Origin: Schistocephalus solidus
Taxonomy: Eukaryota > Platyhelminthes > Cestoda > Diphyllobothriidea > Diphyllobothriidae
Assembly (NCBI GenBank): GCA_017591395.1
Contig: WEDG01000429.1
Coordinates: 1 to 64,000 of the forward strand
DNA: 64,000 bases
Direction: 5' to 3'
Below, one piece after another: positions 44,988 through 56,292 of the stretch. The notes under the pieces were generated by a model. That model was not told the origin of the DNA. It saw only the letters and a program-made list of their open reading frames with translations, and searched no databases. Position 1 is the stretch's first letter, and each line of letters opens with the position of its first letter. Position numbers and translations under genes: made by a program.

Positions 44988-45758
44988 GTGCCAGCATCCA
45001 CGAGTAACGCCACCTCTGTGAACTCCCACCCTAGCGAGGGCGGGCAAATAAGGATCTCGCCCATAAATCGCAAACGAAATATCGTAATAAGGGGTGTCCC
45101 AGAATCCACGTCCTGCATTTCGAAGGAACGAGTGACACACGATCTAGATCTTCTTCATGAACCTGCTAGTGCAGTCCAGAAGAAAGGGGAAACTTACACC
45201 GTGCCAGCATCCACGAGTAACGCCACCTCTGTGAACTCCCAACCTAGCGTGGGCGGGCAAATTAGGACCTCGTCCATAAATCGTAAACGAAATATCATAA
45301 TACGGGGTGTCCCAGAATCCACGTCCTGCATTCCGAAGGAACGAGTGACACACGATCTAAATCTGCTTCATAAATATGCTAGTGCCGTCCTGAAGAAAGG
45401 GGAAATTTACACCGTGCAAAAAGCTTTCCGACTAGGCAAAGCAGACCCCAGCCGCGACATGAGAATATCCCCAAGGCCTCTGAAAATTATTTTAGAAAAT
45501 GAAACCCAGGCAGCACTTCTGTTAGAAGGAAGAAGGACTTTACGGGAATCGCACAAACAAGTGTTTTTTCAGCCGGACTACGAGTCGAGGGAACGGCTGA
45601 AAATGAGGGAACTGCGGAAAGAATTGATGGAGAGAATTGGCAGAGGAGAGAAACGGCTGAAAATCAAAGATGGTCAAATAGTTCAGATAAATGTGTCCTT
45701 CCTATGGCTAAAACCTGTAACAATGAAGGCTGGGTCTCCTCGACGAATCGATCATTGA
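44988..45758 (+). pseudogene. ORF1 RNA-binding part with an in-frame tandem duplication
   Basis: Open for 256 codons. Two tandem units (44988-45200 and 45201-45413) each run from PASTSNATSVNS through INRKRNI-IIRGVPESTSC and KERVTHDL to KKGE-YTV. After the second comes the rest of the domain: AFRLGKADPS (45425), RPLKIILENETQAALLLEGRR (45475-45535), VFFQPDYESRERLK (45560) and LRKELMERIGRGEKRLKIKDG (45610-45670). This looks like the RRM plus C-terminal domain of L1-like ORF1 proteins, with the first strand-helix part doubled. The frame runs on about 60 bases past the start of the endonuclease frame (45704). Open, but the element is truncated, so it is called a pseudogene. Confidence 0.75.
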
Positions 45759-46189
45759 AAGTCATCTCCACAAATGTACAAAGCCTGTTCAACAAGCTGG
45801 ACGAACTTAGAAACGTTGTTGACGAAATTAAACCAGACGTTATGGCTTTCACTGAAACGTGGCTTACTGCAAAAATTACTGATTCCGAAATATCACTCAG
45901 AGGATATCAGCACTTCAGGAGAGATAGACCAAGTCGAGGAGGAGGAGTCATAATTTATGTCACTCGCAAGCTGACCGCAATGGCTGACATACATATTCCA
46001 TTACGCGATGTGGAATTCTTATGCATTACTATATCTGCTAAGTATTCCAGACCACCGAGGATATCGGTTGTGTACCGTTCGCCTTATCAGACTTCCGATC
46101 AGGATCTCATTCTCATAACGGAACTCTACAAAGCCAGCGAGAAGAAAGATGTCCTCATTGTTGGGGATTTTAACGCTCCTGATATTTAG
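45704..46189 (+). pseudogene. Endonuclease N-terminal part of ORF2, interrupted
   Basis: 161 open codons: KVISTNVQSLFNKLDELR, DVMAFTETWLTAKITDSEISL (catalytic Glu kept), YQHFRRDRPSRGGGVIIYV, PPRISVVYRSPYQ and VLIVGDFNAPDI. The usual SDH end and the RT are missing because the element stops at a LINE-A fragment. Stop codon TAG at the junction. Confidence 0.85.
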
Positions 46190-46194
46190 AATTT

Positions 46195-47040
46195 AGAATT
46201 TATATTTGGTTAACACCGGGAATGTACTGTCTAAGCAAACATTAGTAACGAAATAAAGTAATGACAATGTGTGCAGATAAAATGTACAAATTCATAACTT
46301 GTCCTGCTATGTCAACAGTTAGCAATGTTTTAAAATTAATGGTGAACTAGAAAAAATAGGCAGTGAAAAAAACTCCTACCATGAAAATGGAGGCAGAGTT
46401 CAATAGGCCTTCATTTTCGAATAGAAGGTAGGAGAAAAAAACTGCTTAAAAAAAATAGTCAGGTGGTAGAATAGGGTAATACTGCAGTAGCATTTCAGAA
46501 TGAGATAATGAAACGTCGAGGTGATTCGTTCTTGATCACTTAGGCGTATGAAACAGAATCTTACGAAAATGAGTCAATGAACTTAAGTCCTCAGCATCAT
46601 AGGATCCAGAATTGAATTCTGATGATGGTTAGTATCCAAAGAAACCGCAGCATTTAAGACTGTGGACCACCGAATTTGTACGTCCGAATGACGTCATCGT
46701 TTGGAGGACGGGTGATATAAGGAGACATTATAGTTCATGGGTGTCTCGAGGTAGCGTAAATATAGTTTCAAGGGGGTTACTCAAATTCCCGATGGTCCTT
46801 TCTCCGAGTCATGGGGAAAGCTACTGGGAAAAGATGAGAAAAATAAAAGGTTAATAGAATCAGTGTTAAGATAAATGTGCAGTCTTCGCTTGAATGCAGA
46901 TAGACTAGTTAACGACCTAATTTCAATTGGCAAGTTATTCCAAAGAAAACTATACCTAGAAGCAAAGAAGAGAGAGCGTTTACAAGTGGAGGATGCAGGG
47001 GGAGGTATAATAAGTGCAGAATTTCTTAGGTTATGAGTTT
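46195..47040 (-). mobile_element. LINE-A 3' UTR copy, 5'-truncated
   Basis: Reverse complement of 52747-53233 plus 56361-56716, so it is an uninterrupted version of the 3' UTR that LINE-D splits at 53234. It includes the hairpin (CTCCTACC 46373-46380 with GGTAGGAG 46427-46434). The 5' truncation is at the ATAACCTAAGAAATTCTGC block near 47040. Confidence 0.85.
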
Positions 47041-48352
47041 TCTATTTCATCATTAATTTTAAAACATTGCTAACTGTTGACATAGCAGGACAAGTTATGA
47101 ATTTGTACATTTTATCTGCACACATTGTCATAACTTTATTTAAGTCACTTTAAGTCACTTTATTGAGAGAAGTAGGCTTTTGCCCTTGAGCTCCCTATTC
47201 ACATGCAAAAATTTCAATAGTAAAAAAATGTTTACAGTGATATATCTGACAAATGAAAATGTAGGGTAATCGATATGTGTGGGCCAGGCGCAACCTGCCA
47301 CTGTTTACACAATCTTCATTATATTGACAATAGTTTCTCAGAAAATGAGTATCTAGTTTGAATTTAAATGTGTCAACAGTTTCTGAAAGGACCACCTCGT
47401 CAGGGAGTCCGTTCCATGCTCCAACGACCCTCTGCGAAAAGGCGTTCCGACGGACTTCCGTGTGGACAAACTTCCTCTGCAGTTTAAAGGGATGACCCCA
47501 CAGATGTTCCGTCCCAGCCAATTCGAAGAAGTCAGCAAATTCTAGGGCACAATCGCGGCCTCTGACAATCCGGTAGGTTTGGATGAGGTGACCGTGTAGT
47601 TGCCTGTAATTTAGAGGAAACAAATCAAGTTCAACCAGTCTAGCTTCGTAGGGCAGATGACTTAGATTCTTGACCATCTTCGTAGCCCTCACCTGCACTC
47701 GTTCCAGCTGTAGATAATCCTTCTTAAACGACGGACGCCAGGCCTGGATGGCATATTCAAGTGAGATCGAACAAATACCCCGTAGGTTTTTCGAAAGATT
47801 TCCTTATCAATCTGCACAAATCCACTTCTGAGCGCAAATAAGACCTGTGTAGCGCGTTTAGCTGCCTTTAAACACTGTGAAGATGGTTTAAGTGAGGAGT
47901 TTATTAGAACACCGAGGTCCTTCTGTACCTCAACAATTGAAAGGAGCTGCCCATTGAGAATGTATTGGTAGGAATCATCCTCCTCACTGGTCCTTCTGGT
48001 ACGCAGTCTTAGGACCACACACTTCCCAACGTTAAAATTTAAGAGCCAACGAGCAGACAAGCTGCTGAGACTGTTGAGATCCTCTTGAAGTGCGTGCCTA
48101 TCGAAATCAGATCTGATGACCCTCCACAATTTAACATCGTCTGCAAACATGATGGCGCTGCAATCCAGGTCACCGACACAGTCGTTGATGTACACTAAGA
48201 AGAGTAACGGCCCTAATACCGAGCCTTGGGGGACACCACTTAGAAACGGAGTAGGTGTTTACTTCGAGGTATCGACGCACACAGTTTGCAATCTATCGTT
48301 ACTAATGTTTGCTTAGACAGTACCTTCCCGGTGCTAACCAAATATAAATTCA
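47041..48352 (+). repeat. Inverted copy of the LINE-A 3' terminus, split by LINE-D
   Basis: 47041-47140 plus 48297-48352 is, when joined, the reverse complement of 46197-46355. It holds the last about 155 bases of LINE-A in opposite orientation to the 46195-47040 copy, giving a fold-back structure. LINE-D (47141-48296) sits inside it. Confidence 0.8.
47141..48296 (-). pseudogene. LINE-D copy c, 5'-truncated
   Basis: Tail TAAGTCACTT x2 (47141-47160) and stem-loop (47163-47200). The C-terminal frame is 47698-47195: [28 protein letters not shown] and RVVGAWNGLPDEVV. The palm-end frame is 48195-47689: YINDCVGDLDCSAIMFADDV with catalytic DD, RWLLNFNVGKC and VQKDLGVLINSSL. It starts at the LQTVCV block (48296). 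One frameshift in the C-terminal domain near 47760. Confidence 0.9.
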
Positions 48353-49035
48353 ATTCAAAAATACACATAGATTGCTTTGCGATATTCACACAGTGCGACG
48401 ATGGTTTCAGCGTTTGTGTTATCCATATACCCAAGTCCTTTAGAATATTTACCTCCTGGAGTTGGTGACCACTGATGAAGTACTGGTATTCAAACCTAAT
48501 CATCCTTCTGGAACTAGAACGCAGTTGGATTATTTGGCATTTGTTAAGATTAAGGTTCAGCATCCACTCATCAAACCATGTTTGCAAGCGACCTAAGTTT
48601 TCTTGTAATTTCTGCGCATCCTCCGGTTTTTCAATCGAGTTCCATAACTTCAAATCCTCAGCGAACATTACCTTCTCGCATGTCAGACAATCCAGGCAGT
48701 CGTTTACGTATATCAGAAACAAAATGGGACCCAGAACGCTGCCCTGTGGAACTCCACTGTGAACGGTTTCCAAGTGAGACTTGGCATCTCCGATACAAAC
48801 ACGCCGGCGCCTGTCTGTGAGAAAGTCAGCCAACCATTTGAGTAGGTTGCCAATCACACCCACTTGACGGAGCTCAAAGATCAGACATTTGTGTGGAACC
48901 CTGTCAAAGGCTTTGCTAAAGTTAATGTAGACCGCATCGACTGACAAACCCATTTCTAATGATTTTGTTCAACTTTCCATGGATGTGAGCACGTTTGTGA
49001 GGCAGGATCGACCTTTTCGAAATCCATGTTGATAT
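48353..49035 (-). pseudogene. LINE-C copy e, RT palm, truncated at both ends
   Basis: Open for 237 codons (48953-48240, running past the element end). VDAVYINFSKAFDRVPHKC: motif A has Asn where the catalytic Asp should be (INF for IDF). SGVPQGSVLGPILFLIYVND; VMFAEDLKLWNS: motif C has FAED, so the first Asp of FADD is Glu. Then WMLNLNLNKCQIIQL and ILKDLGIWITQTLKPSSHC. Two catalytic changes make it inactive despite the open frame. The C-terminus is missing. Confidence 0.9.
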
Positions 49036-50062
49036 GAACTAAGCACCCCCTATCTTTCAAACGCCACAATATAGCCTTCCCTTCCAAGTATTTTCATCCA
49101 AATTTGCCGCTGTACAATAATCTCAGTTCTCTTAACAGTAACATTTCGACAAATTGTAGACCAGACCATTTTTTTTCCCACCTTTCGTTTTTTCTTTCCA
49201 GTTTTCTTCTCCGCCACCAAATTATCCTTTTTTATAAATACTGATGAGCGTAACCTGCCGCTCAGGAATACGCTCAGCTTAGTTTCACTCAATGCGAGGC
49301 CTGTTGTAAATAAGATGGCTGAGCTTAGAACAGTAGCCTTTGAGCTTGATCCAGATGTGCTGTGCATCACTGAATCCTGGGCTCACTCTCTTATTTCTGA
49401 CTCGACGCTTGCTATAGATAATTTCAATTTGTACCGACAAGACCGCGCTGAAAAACGTGGCGGTGGTTGCCTCCTTTATATTAAGTCATCCTTTGTACAT
49501 TTCCCTTTTCATCTGAACATTTCGTCTTTTTCTGGAAATGTATGCTTTGCTTCAGTCATCCTCCCGCACAATAAAAAGCGGTAATTGGCTGTGTCTATAA
49601 TCGTCCGTGTTATTCTGGCAATGAAAGCGAGCTCTGTGAACTATTTGAAAAAGTTGCAAACACTCAGTTTGATGTCAAAATAATCGTAGGCGATTTTAAT
49701 CTGCCAGACATTGACTGGCAGGCCAATTCCTCTCCGCCTAAACATCAGAAATTGGTCGATACTATTAACTTTTCAAACATGTCCCAAATGGTCAGGTCAG
49801 TTACTAGAAATGACAAAATTTTAGATTTGATTTTTACAAACGATGTCCACCCTCTCTTTATGAATTTTCATCATGATCTTTTCACAAGTGATCACGCAAT
49901 AATTCACTGTTGTTTTCCAGTTCCCCTTCTTACGAAGCCTGAGGTTAAATGCAATAACCTCGACTTTGCTAACATAAACCATGAAACAGTTAATAATTTC
50001 GTAAGCACTCTAGATTGGCATAGCATATTCTCAATCAACGATCTAAACTTTTTCCGTGAGCT

Positions 50063-50939
50063 TTTTCAATTCAATTCAATTCAATTTATTGAGGGAAATA
50101 GGCATGGGCCTTTGAGTACCCTATTTGTAACGTAAAATTAAGTGCGGTATACAGAGAAACCGTGTGGGTTGCCAAGGTACAAAAGGCGGTCATAAAATTT
50201 GACAAGTGGTGCACGACTCTCGAGGGTTAAGATAAATGCCTCATCGCTCAGGCTCGTTGCGGAACATAAAACTGTCAAGGTTCCTTTTAAAGCTTTCCAG
50301 CGATGGTGACATCACAACGTCTTCAGGGAGGGCATTCCATGGTTTAACCACTCTGACAGAGAAGGAGAACTTTCGCACATCCAGTCTCGACTGCTGGACA
50401 CGCAGTTTCAATGGGTGACCTCGGAGATGGGTCGTGGCGGCAAATTCAAAGAAGTCCGAGAATTCCAGGCAACAATCCAATCCCTTCACAATGCGGAATG
50501 TCTGCAGGAGATCACCACGCATTTGCCTATAACTCAAAGGGAACAGATTAAGATTCATTAGGCGGGTGGGATATGGCAAGGAGCTTTGACTTCTAACCAT
50601 TTTGGTGGCTTTCCTCTGGACTCTTTCGAGGCAGTTCTGATCTTGAACTGTCCAGGGTTTCCAGGCGTGCATAGCATATTCCAAATGTGGCCTAATGAAT
50701 GTTCCAAAGGTCTTTAGCAAAAATATCTTCATCGAAATCCAAAAAGGCTCGTCTGATGGCATGCAACACCGAAATTGCCCTCTTCGCCACTTTCGAGCAG
50801 TGAGACGATGGTTTTAAGGTGGTGGTCATCAGCACACCAAGGTCCTTTTGGGTTTCCACGTCTTTAAGGCTTCACCGTTGAGAAAGTAACTTCTACTTTC
50901 GGCAGATCCAGACGGGTTGCCTAAGCGAAGTATTGTACA
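50063..50939 (-). pseudogene. LINE-F, 5'-truncated, nested in LINE-A
   Basis: Tail of TTGAA units (50063-50085) and stem-loop (50086-50128). The frame 50762-50241 (173 codons) is the C-terminal domain: LKTFGTFIRPHLEYAMHAWK, LERVQRKATKMVRSQS, SYRQMRGDLLQTFRIVKG, RGHPLKLRVQQSRLDVRKF and RVVKPWNALPEDVV. Upstream frames give LNGEALKDVETQKDLGVL (50880-50830) and CTILRLG (50940). The 5-base duplication GAGCT flanks it (50058-50062, 50940-50944). Confidence 0.9.
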
Positions 50940-51876
50940 GAGCTATTGCAGAGCCTCACAGAAAAAAAAATCCAGGCTTTTATCCCGTTTAAGATGTTTA
51001 ATTCACATTCAGCTTCTTCTAATGTTCCACATTTTCTCCGGAACAGACTTAAAAAATTACGAAAGCAACTTAAAGATTCATCTAAAAGCTCTTTGTCAGT
51101 TCACTTAAAGATTGCACAAATATTTTAATAAGCATCGAGAATAAGGCTCGCGCGAGACCGTATGTCAGGAGTCTCGGGCACTAAGTGATGGTATTTCATC
51201 CAAATCTGTTGCTCATATGTTTCATGTTCGGTCATCGGCTAAGCGTCTGAATGTAACTCCGCCCTTACTCGACTGTAACAGAAAAATTTGTTACAGATGA
51301 TTTGGGCAAAGCAGGGTGTTAAACTCGTTTTTGCCAACCACTTTACCACTGAAACTAGCCCTCCCACAATTCCTCTGCTTTCAAATTCGTTTCTAACAAC
51401 TATTAATTTCTCGCCTTCTCATGTATATTAAAAAGAAATAGCTCGCCTAAAAATTTCACACATTCCGTTGGAACCGGATAACATTCCAACTCACTTATTA
51501 AACAGTTAAGGGATTTTCCACCTTTACTAAAGCAAATTATTCTCAGTATTTCTCGAAAATGGTTTCTTCCCCGATTATTGGAAAACTTCTATTATAATAC
51601 CAGTTTTTAAATCTGGTTCCCGCTCGGACATTCATAACTATCGCGGTGTTCATAAAACGCCCTCTCTTGCTAAACTCTTTGAAAAACTAATTGCAAAACA
51701 AATCTCTGATTTTTGCATAAGCAATAAAATTATCAACTTTTCCCAACACGGCTTCTTACCACACCGCTCTTGTGAAACCTGCCACATGTCTTTTATAAAT
51801 CTACTAACCTCTCTTCGTAATGATCATCTATCTGTAGTAGTTATCTATTTTTGATCTTAGTAAGGCATTCGATAAG

Positions 51877-52839
51877 GTGCCTCATAAACGACTTCTAGCT
51901 AAACTAGAAGCTATAGGATTTCGTAGTCCCCTTACTGACTTTATTAGATCATACCTAAATGATCGAAAACAAAAAGTTTTAGTAGGGTCCTCATACTCAA
52001 GTGCTACCCCGATTGTTAGTGGTGTCCTTCAAGGTACCGTATTAGGTCCTTTGTTGTTCTTACTGTATATAAATGATATTTCATCGATAGTTAAACATTC
52101 TCAATCTTTTATTTATGCTGATGATCTCAAATGCGTGTATTCTTTCTCTAACTGTACAACCGAACGGTGCCTAGAACAAATTCATTCAGACTTAGACGCT
52201 CTTTCGGCCTGGAGCTCCAAATGGCTAATGGAGTTCTCACCTACTAAATGTCGCTACATGAGTTTTGGGCCTGTAAGGCTGCCGCAACCTCTTATCTTTG
52301 AAGGTTGCCATATGATTAAATGTTCCTCCATCAAGGACTTGGGCTTAAGCTACACCAATAAATTAGATATTTCGCCTCATGCCGATAGAATTACGGCCAA
52401 AGCTGCTCAGATTTGCGGCTTTATTTCTTATAATTTCTACCTTCCTGAAATTACATTTAGACTTTATCGTATGTTTGTACTTTCCATTCTTGAATTTTGC
52501 TGTCCTTTCTTCGGTTTGATGAACAAATCTAGCCGTTCAAAAATTGAAAATGTCCAAAGACATTTCACAAAAAATCTCCTATTTCCGACTCTTTCAACTA
52601 CTTCCTACTCAACAAGACGCCAGCTAACGAAGCTAAAATTTCTTTGGGTCAGGAGACTTGAAGCAGGCTTTTGCCCCTTTTTTCGACTTAATAATAGTTC
52701 AACTCTCCCAAAGCTTTCTGTCATTACCCCCATTAGTCTTCCTTATAACCTAAGAAATTCTGCACTAATTATACCTCCCCCTGCATCCTCCACGTGTAAA
52801 CGCTCTCTCTTCTTTGCTTCTAGGTATAGTTTTCTTTGA
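51877..52839 (+). pseudogene. LINE-A RT C-terminal half, open frame
   Basis: 320 codons beginning one codon after the motif A Asp region (MPHKRLLAKLEAIG). It contains SGVLQGTVLGP, YADDLKCVYSF, SSKWLMEFSPTKC, SIKDLGLSYTNKLDISPHA, AAQICGFISYNF, LYRMFVLSILEFCCPFFGLM, RSKIENVQRHFTKN, FLWVRRLEAG and a Ser-rich end to FASRYSFL. It stops at TGA 52837. This is the reference used to recognise decayed LINE-A pieces elsewhere. The start codon is only the first ATG after the frameshift, not a real start. Confidence 0.85.
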
Positions 52840-53344
52840 AAAAACTTGCCAATTGAAATGAGGTCGTTAACAAGTCTATCTGTATTCAAGCGAAGACTGC
52901 ACATTTATCTTAACACTGATTCTAATAACCTTTTATTTTCCTCATCTTTTCCCAGTAGCTTTCCCCATGCCTCGGAGAAAGGACCATCGGGAATTTAAGT
53001 AACCCCCTTGAAACTATATTTACGCTACCTCGAGACGCCCATGAACTATAATGTCTCCTTTTATCACCCGTCCTCCAAACGATGACGTCATTTGGACGTA
53101 CAAATTCGGTGGTCCACAGTCTTAAATGCTGCGGTTTCTTTGAATACTAACCATCATCAGAATTCAATTCTGGATCCTATGATGCTGAGGAATTAAGTTC
53201 ATTGACGCATTTTCGTGAGATTCTGTTTCATACTCATCACTCCTCAGAACTCAGCGTCGGCGGGATGGACACCAGTTCATCTCGGAAAGCAATGACAGCC
53301 TCTAGTATTCAATCGCGCGAAATTCGCAGAAGTCTATATGGAGG

Positions 53345-56226
53345 AGTTACCCAGTCTAAATTGAGATGTTTGTATACCAATGCTCAGAGTAACCCATTGA
53401 AAGTAGATGAACTCAAAGCATTAGTATCAGACCGAACCCCCGATATCGTTGCCATTACGGAAACGTGGCTCAAAGCCGAAATCGCGGATAGCGAGGTTTC
53501 GATTGATGGATACCAACTTTTTCGAAAGACAGAGAAAATGGAAAGGGAGGAGGAGTGGCCGTATATGTTAGGACAGGAATCTCGGCAGTCGAACGAGCAC
53601 ACTCAATCTTCCCGGAATATGAATTTCTCTGGATAAAGATTAAAAAGGATTGTTCACAGAACCTACAATTTTTGACGATCTACAGACCACCGAACATTCC
53701 AAGTGCAGCTGATGAGTCCCTCCTACATTTGCTCAAGGAAGTAGCAAGCCACCAGGAGGTGCTTATTGCTGGAGATTTCAATGCACCTATAGTAGACTGG
53801 GTTAATCTGACAGTTGATGGTGCACCAACTTCCTTCGGCCACAAGCTAATGGATCTCACTCTCGACCAACCTCTGGTACAGAAGGTTCACATACCAACAA
53901 GATTTAGAGAGAACCAGAGAGCAAATTGCCTGGACCTTGTATTTACGAAGGACTTCTCTAGCATTGATGAAGTGTATTCTATTGCACCCCTCGGTAAGAG
54001 TGACCATAGTACGCTGATGTGGGATTACTCACTTTATTCTCAGCGCCAGAATGGAACGGAATGCAAGCGAAATATATGGAAGGCTGATTTTAACGCGATG
54101 AGGAAAGAACTGATGTCTATGAGATGGGATTGTTTGCTTAAAGGGAATCCGGAGGATGACTGGCGATCCTTTAAGACAGTCTCACTCGATCTGATTGAAC
54201 GCTTTTGTCCCGTGAAGGTGCAAAAAAAGAATAGTCGCCCCGCCTGGTTAACAAGAGAACTTAACAGGCAGCTAAAGAAGAAGAATAAAAATGGAAGGTA
54301 TTCAGGCAAACTGGGTCAGCAGAGCATCTCAAAGAATTTCGTCATCAAAGAAACGCTGTGAAAAACGATTCGTCAGGCAAGGAAGAACTTTGAATCAAGA
54401 ATTATTCAACAGGCTGAATATAAACCAAAACTTTTATTCCATTATATCAATAGCCGACTAAAAACAAGGACCCAGTAGCAGTACTCATGGATGGGAATGG
54501 TGTTGAAGTCGTTGAAAATTGCGACAAAGCCGAGTACTTTAGGTCGGTTTTTGCCTCGGTTTTCACTAGAGAACCGGAACTTCAGCTTGACCACGTCAAC
54601 AGTGCTGTTATAGACGCCCGTCCAGTGCTTGAATATATAATCTTCCAGGAACCTCTCGTGGAACTAGAACTGCGAAATCTGAAAGAAGCGAAGTCATCTG
54701 GTCCGGACGATATACCGGCCAAGTTCTTGAAAGAACTGGCCAGCGAACTGTCCAAACCACTAGCGCATATATTTAATTCGTCATTTGAATCAGGGAAACT
54801 GCCATCCGAATGGAAGGCAGCAAATATATACCCCATATACAAGAGTGGTGCTCGATCTAATGTCAACAATTATCGGCCTGTCAGCCTAACCTCCATTTGC
54901 TGTAAAATAATGGAATCAATAATCAAGAAGACAACCATGAAGTTCCTTGAGGAAAACCAATTACTCTCAGATCTCCAGCATGGCTTCAGACAGAATCGCT
55001 CCTGTCTTTCTAGTTTATTACTCTCAACAGAGCAGTGGACTCGTGCACTGGACGAAAATGGTAGGGTTGACGTCATATACACTGATTTCAAGAAGGCGTT
55101 TGACAGTGTCCCACACAAACGTCTCATCTACAAATTATCTGAAATCCCGAATAAGAGAAATGTTGCTGACATGGATCGCAGACTTTCTTACAGATAGATT
55201 GCAAACTGTGTGCGTCGATACCTCGAAGTCAACACCTACTCCGATTCTAAGTGGTGTCCCCGGAAGGCTCGGTATTAGGGCCGTTACTCTTCTTAGTGTA
55301 CATCAACGACTGTGTCGACGACCTGGATTGCAGCGCCATCATGTTTGCAGATGATGTTAAATTGTGGAGGGTCATCAGATCTGATTTCGATAGGCACGCA
55401 CTTCAAGAGGATCTCAACCGTCTTAGCAGCTGGTCTGCTCGTTGGCTCTTAAATTTTAACGTTGGGAAGTGTGTGGTCCTAAGACTGCGTACCAGAAGGA
55501 CCAGTGAGGAGGATGATTCCTACCAATACATTCTCAATGGGCAGCCCCTTTCAATTGTTGAGGAACAGAAGGACCTCGGTGTTCTAATACACTCCTCACT
55601 TTAACCATCTTCACAGTGTTTAAAGGCAGCAAAACGCGCTACACAGGTCTTATTTGCGCTCAGACGTGGGTTTGTGCAGATTGATAAGGAACTTTTCCGA
55701 AAAAACCTACGGGGTATTTGTTCGATCTCACTTGGAATATGCCATCCAGGCCTGGCGTCCGTGGTTTAAGAAGGATTATCTACAGCTGGAACGAGTGCAG
55801 GCGAGGGCTACGAAGATGGTCAAGAATCTTAGTAATCTGCCTTACGAAGCCAGACTGGTTGAACTTGATTTGTTTCCTCTAAATTACAGGCAACTACGCG
55901 GTCACCTCATCCAAACCTACCGGATTGTCAGAGGCCGCAATTGTGCCCTAGAATTTGCTAAATTCTTCGAATTGGCTGGGACGGAACATCTGCGGGGTCA
56001 TCCCTTTAAACTGCAGAGGAAGTTTGTCCACACGGAAGTCCGTAGGAACGCCTTTTCGCAGAGGGTCGTTGGAGCATGGAACGGACTCCCTGAGGATGTT
56101 GTCCTTTCAGAAACTGTTGATGCATTTAAATTCAAACTAGATACTCATTTTCTGAGAAACTATTGTCAATATAATGAAGATTGTGTAAACAGTGGCAGGT
56201 TGCGCCTGGCCCACACATATCGATGA
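53345..56226 (+). pseudogene. LINE-D ORF2: endonuclease plus reverse transcriptase
   Basis: Endonuclease: LRCLYTNAQSNPLKVDEL (53360), DIVAITETWLKAEIADSEVSI (53440), EVLIAGDFNAPIVDW (53755) and IAPLGKSDHSTLMWDYS (53980, catalytic SDH kept). The linker runs to FASVFTREPE (54550). RT: KSSGPDDIPAKFLKEL (54690), YKSGARSNVNNYRPVSLTS (54840), HGFRQNRSCLSSLLLS, VDVIYTDFKKAFDSVPHKR (55070, motif A), SGVP with a shift at 55260, GSVLGPLLFLVYINDCVDD and IMFADDVKLWRV (55340, catalytic DD). C-terminal: [46 protein letters not shown] and RVVGAWNGLPEDVV; stop at 56224. Catalytic residues intact. Frameshifts near 53560, 54300, 55130, 55260, 55600 and 55690. Confidence 0.9.
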
Positions 56227-56292
56227 CCCCACATTTTCATTTGTCAGATATATCACTGTAAACATTTATACTATTGACATTTTTGCATATGA

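Larger units (their letters stand above)
44032..46194 (+). mobile_element. 5' half of a LINE sharing its 5' module with LINE-E
   Basis: From TTCGAATTCGG (44036) to about 44965 this matches 29338-30300 closely. Past that the two diverge at once, although both continue with ORF1 then endonuclease. The copy ends inside the endonuclease at GDFNAPDI (46189), where a LINE-A 3' end in the opposite orientation begins. It keeps two long frames (44988-45758 and 45704-46189). Confidence 0.8.
49036..53233 (+). pseudogene. LINE-A copy 2: endonuclease, RT and 3' UTR (with LINE-F nested)
   Basis: The most complete LINE-A. Endonuclease 49270-50062: SLNARPVVNKMAEL, DVLCITESWAHSLISDS (Glu kept), AEKRGGGCLLYIKSSF, IIVGDFNLPDIDW (shifted frame, about 49690), LDLIFTNDVHPLF and HDLFTSDHAIIH (catalytic SDH kept). 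After LINE-F the linker resumes (LQSLTEKKIQAF, 50945) and RT follows: VFKSGSRSDIHNYRGV (51610), QHGFLPHRSCETCHMSF (51750), an IYF-DLSKAFDKVPHKR motif A split by one base at 51850, SGVLQGTVLGPLLFLLYIND (52020-52080) and FIYADDLKCVY (52110, catalytic DD kept). The C-terminal domain is open 51877-52839 (320 codons). The 3' UTR 52840-53233 resumes at 56361. No ORF1 seen upstream. Confidence 0.9.

Noticed and set aside
46195..48352. DNA transposon with terminal inverted repeats
   Set aside because: The inverted ends equal the 3' terminus of LINE-A copies elsewhere in the window, and no transposase is present; fold-back or double LINE insertion is simpler.
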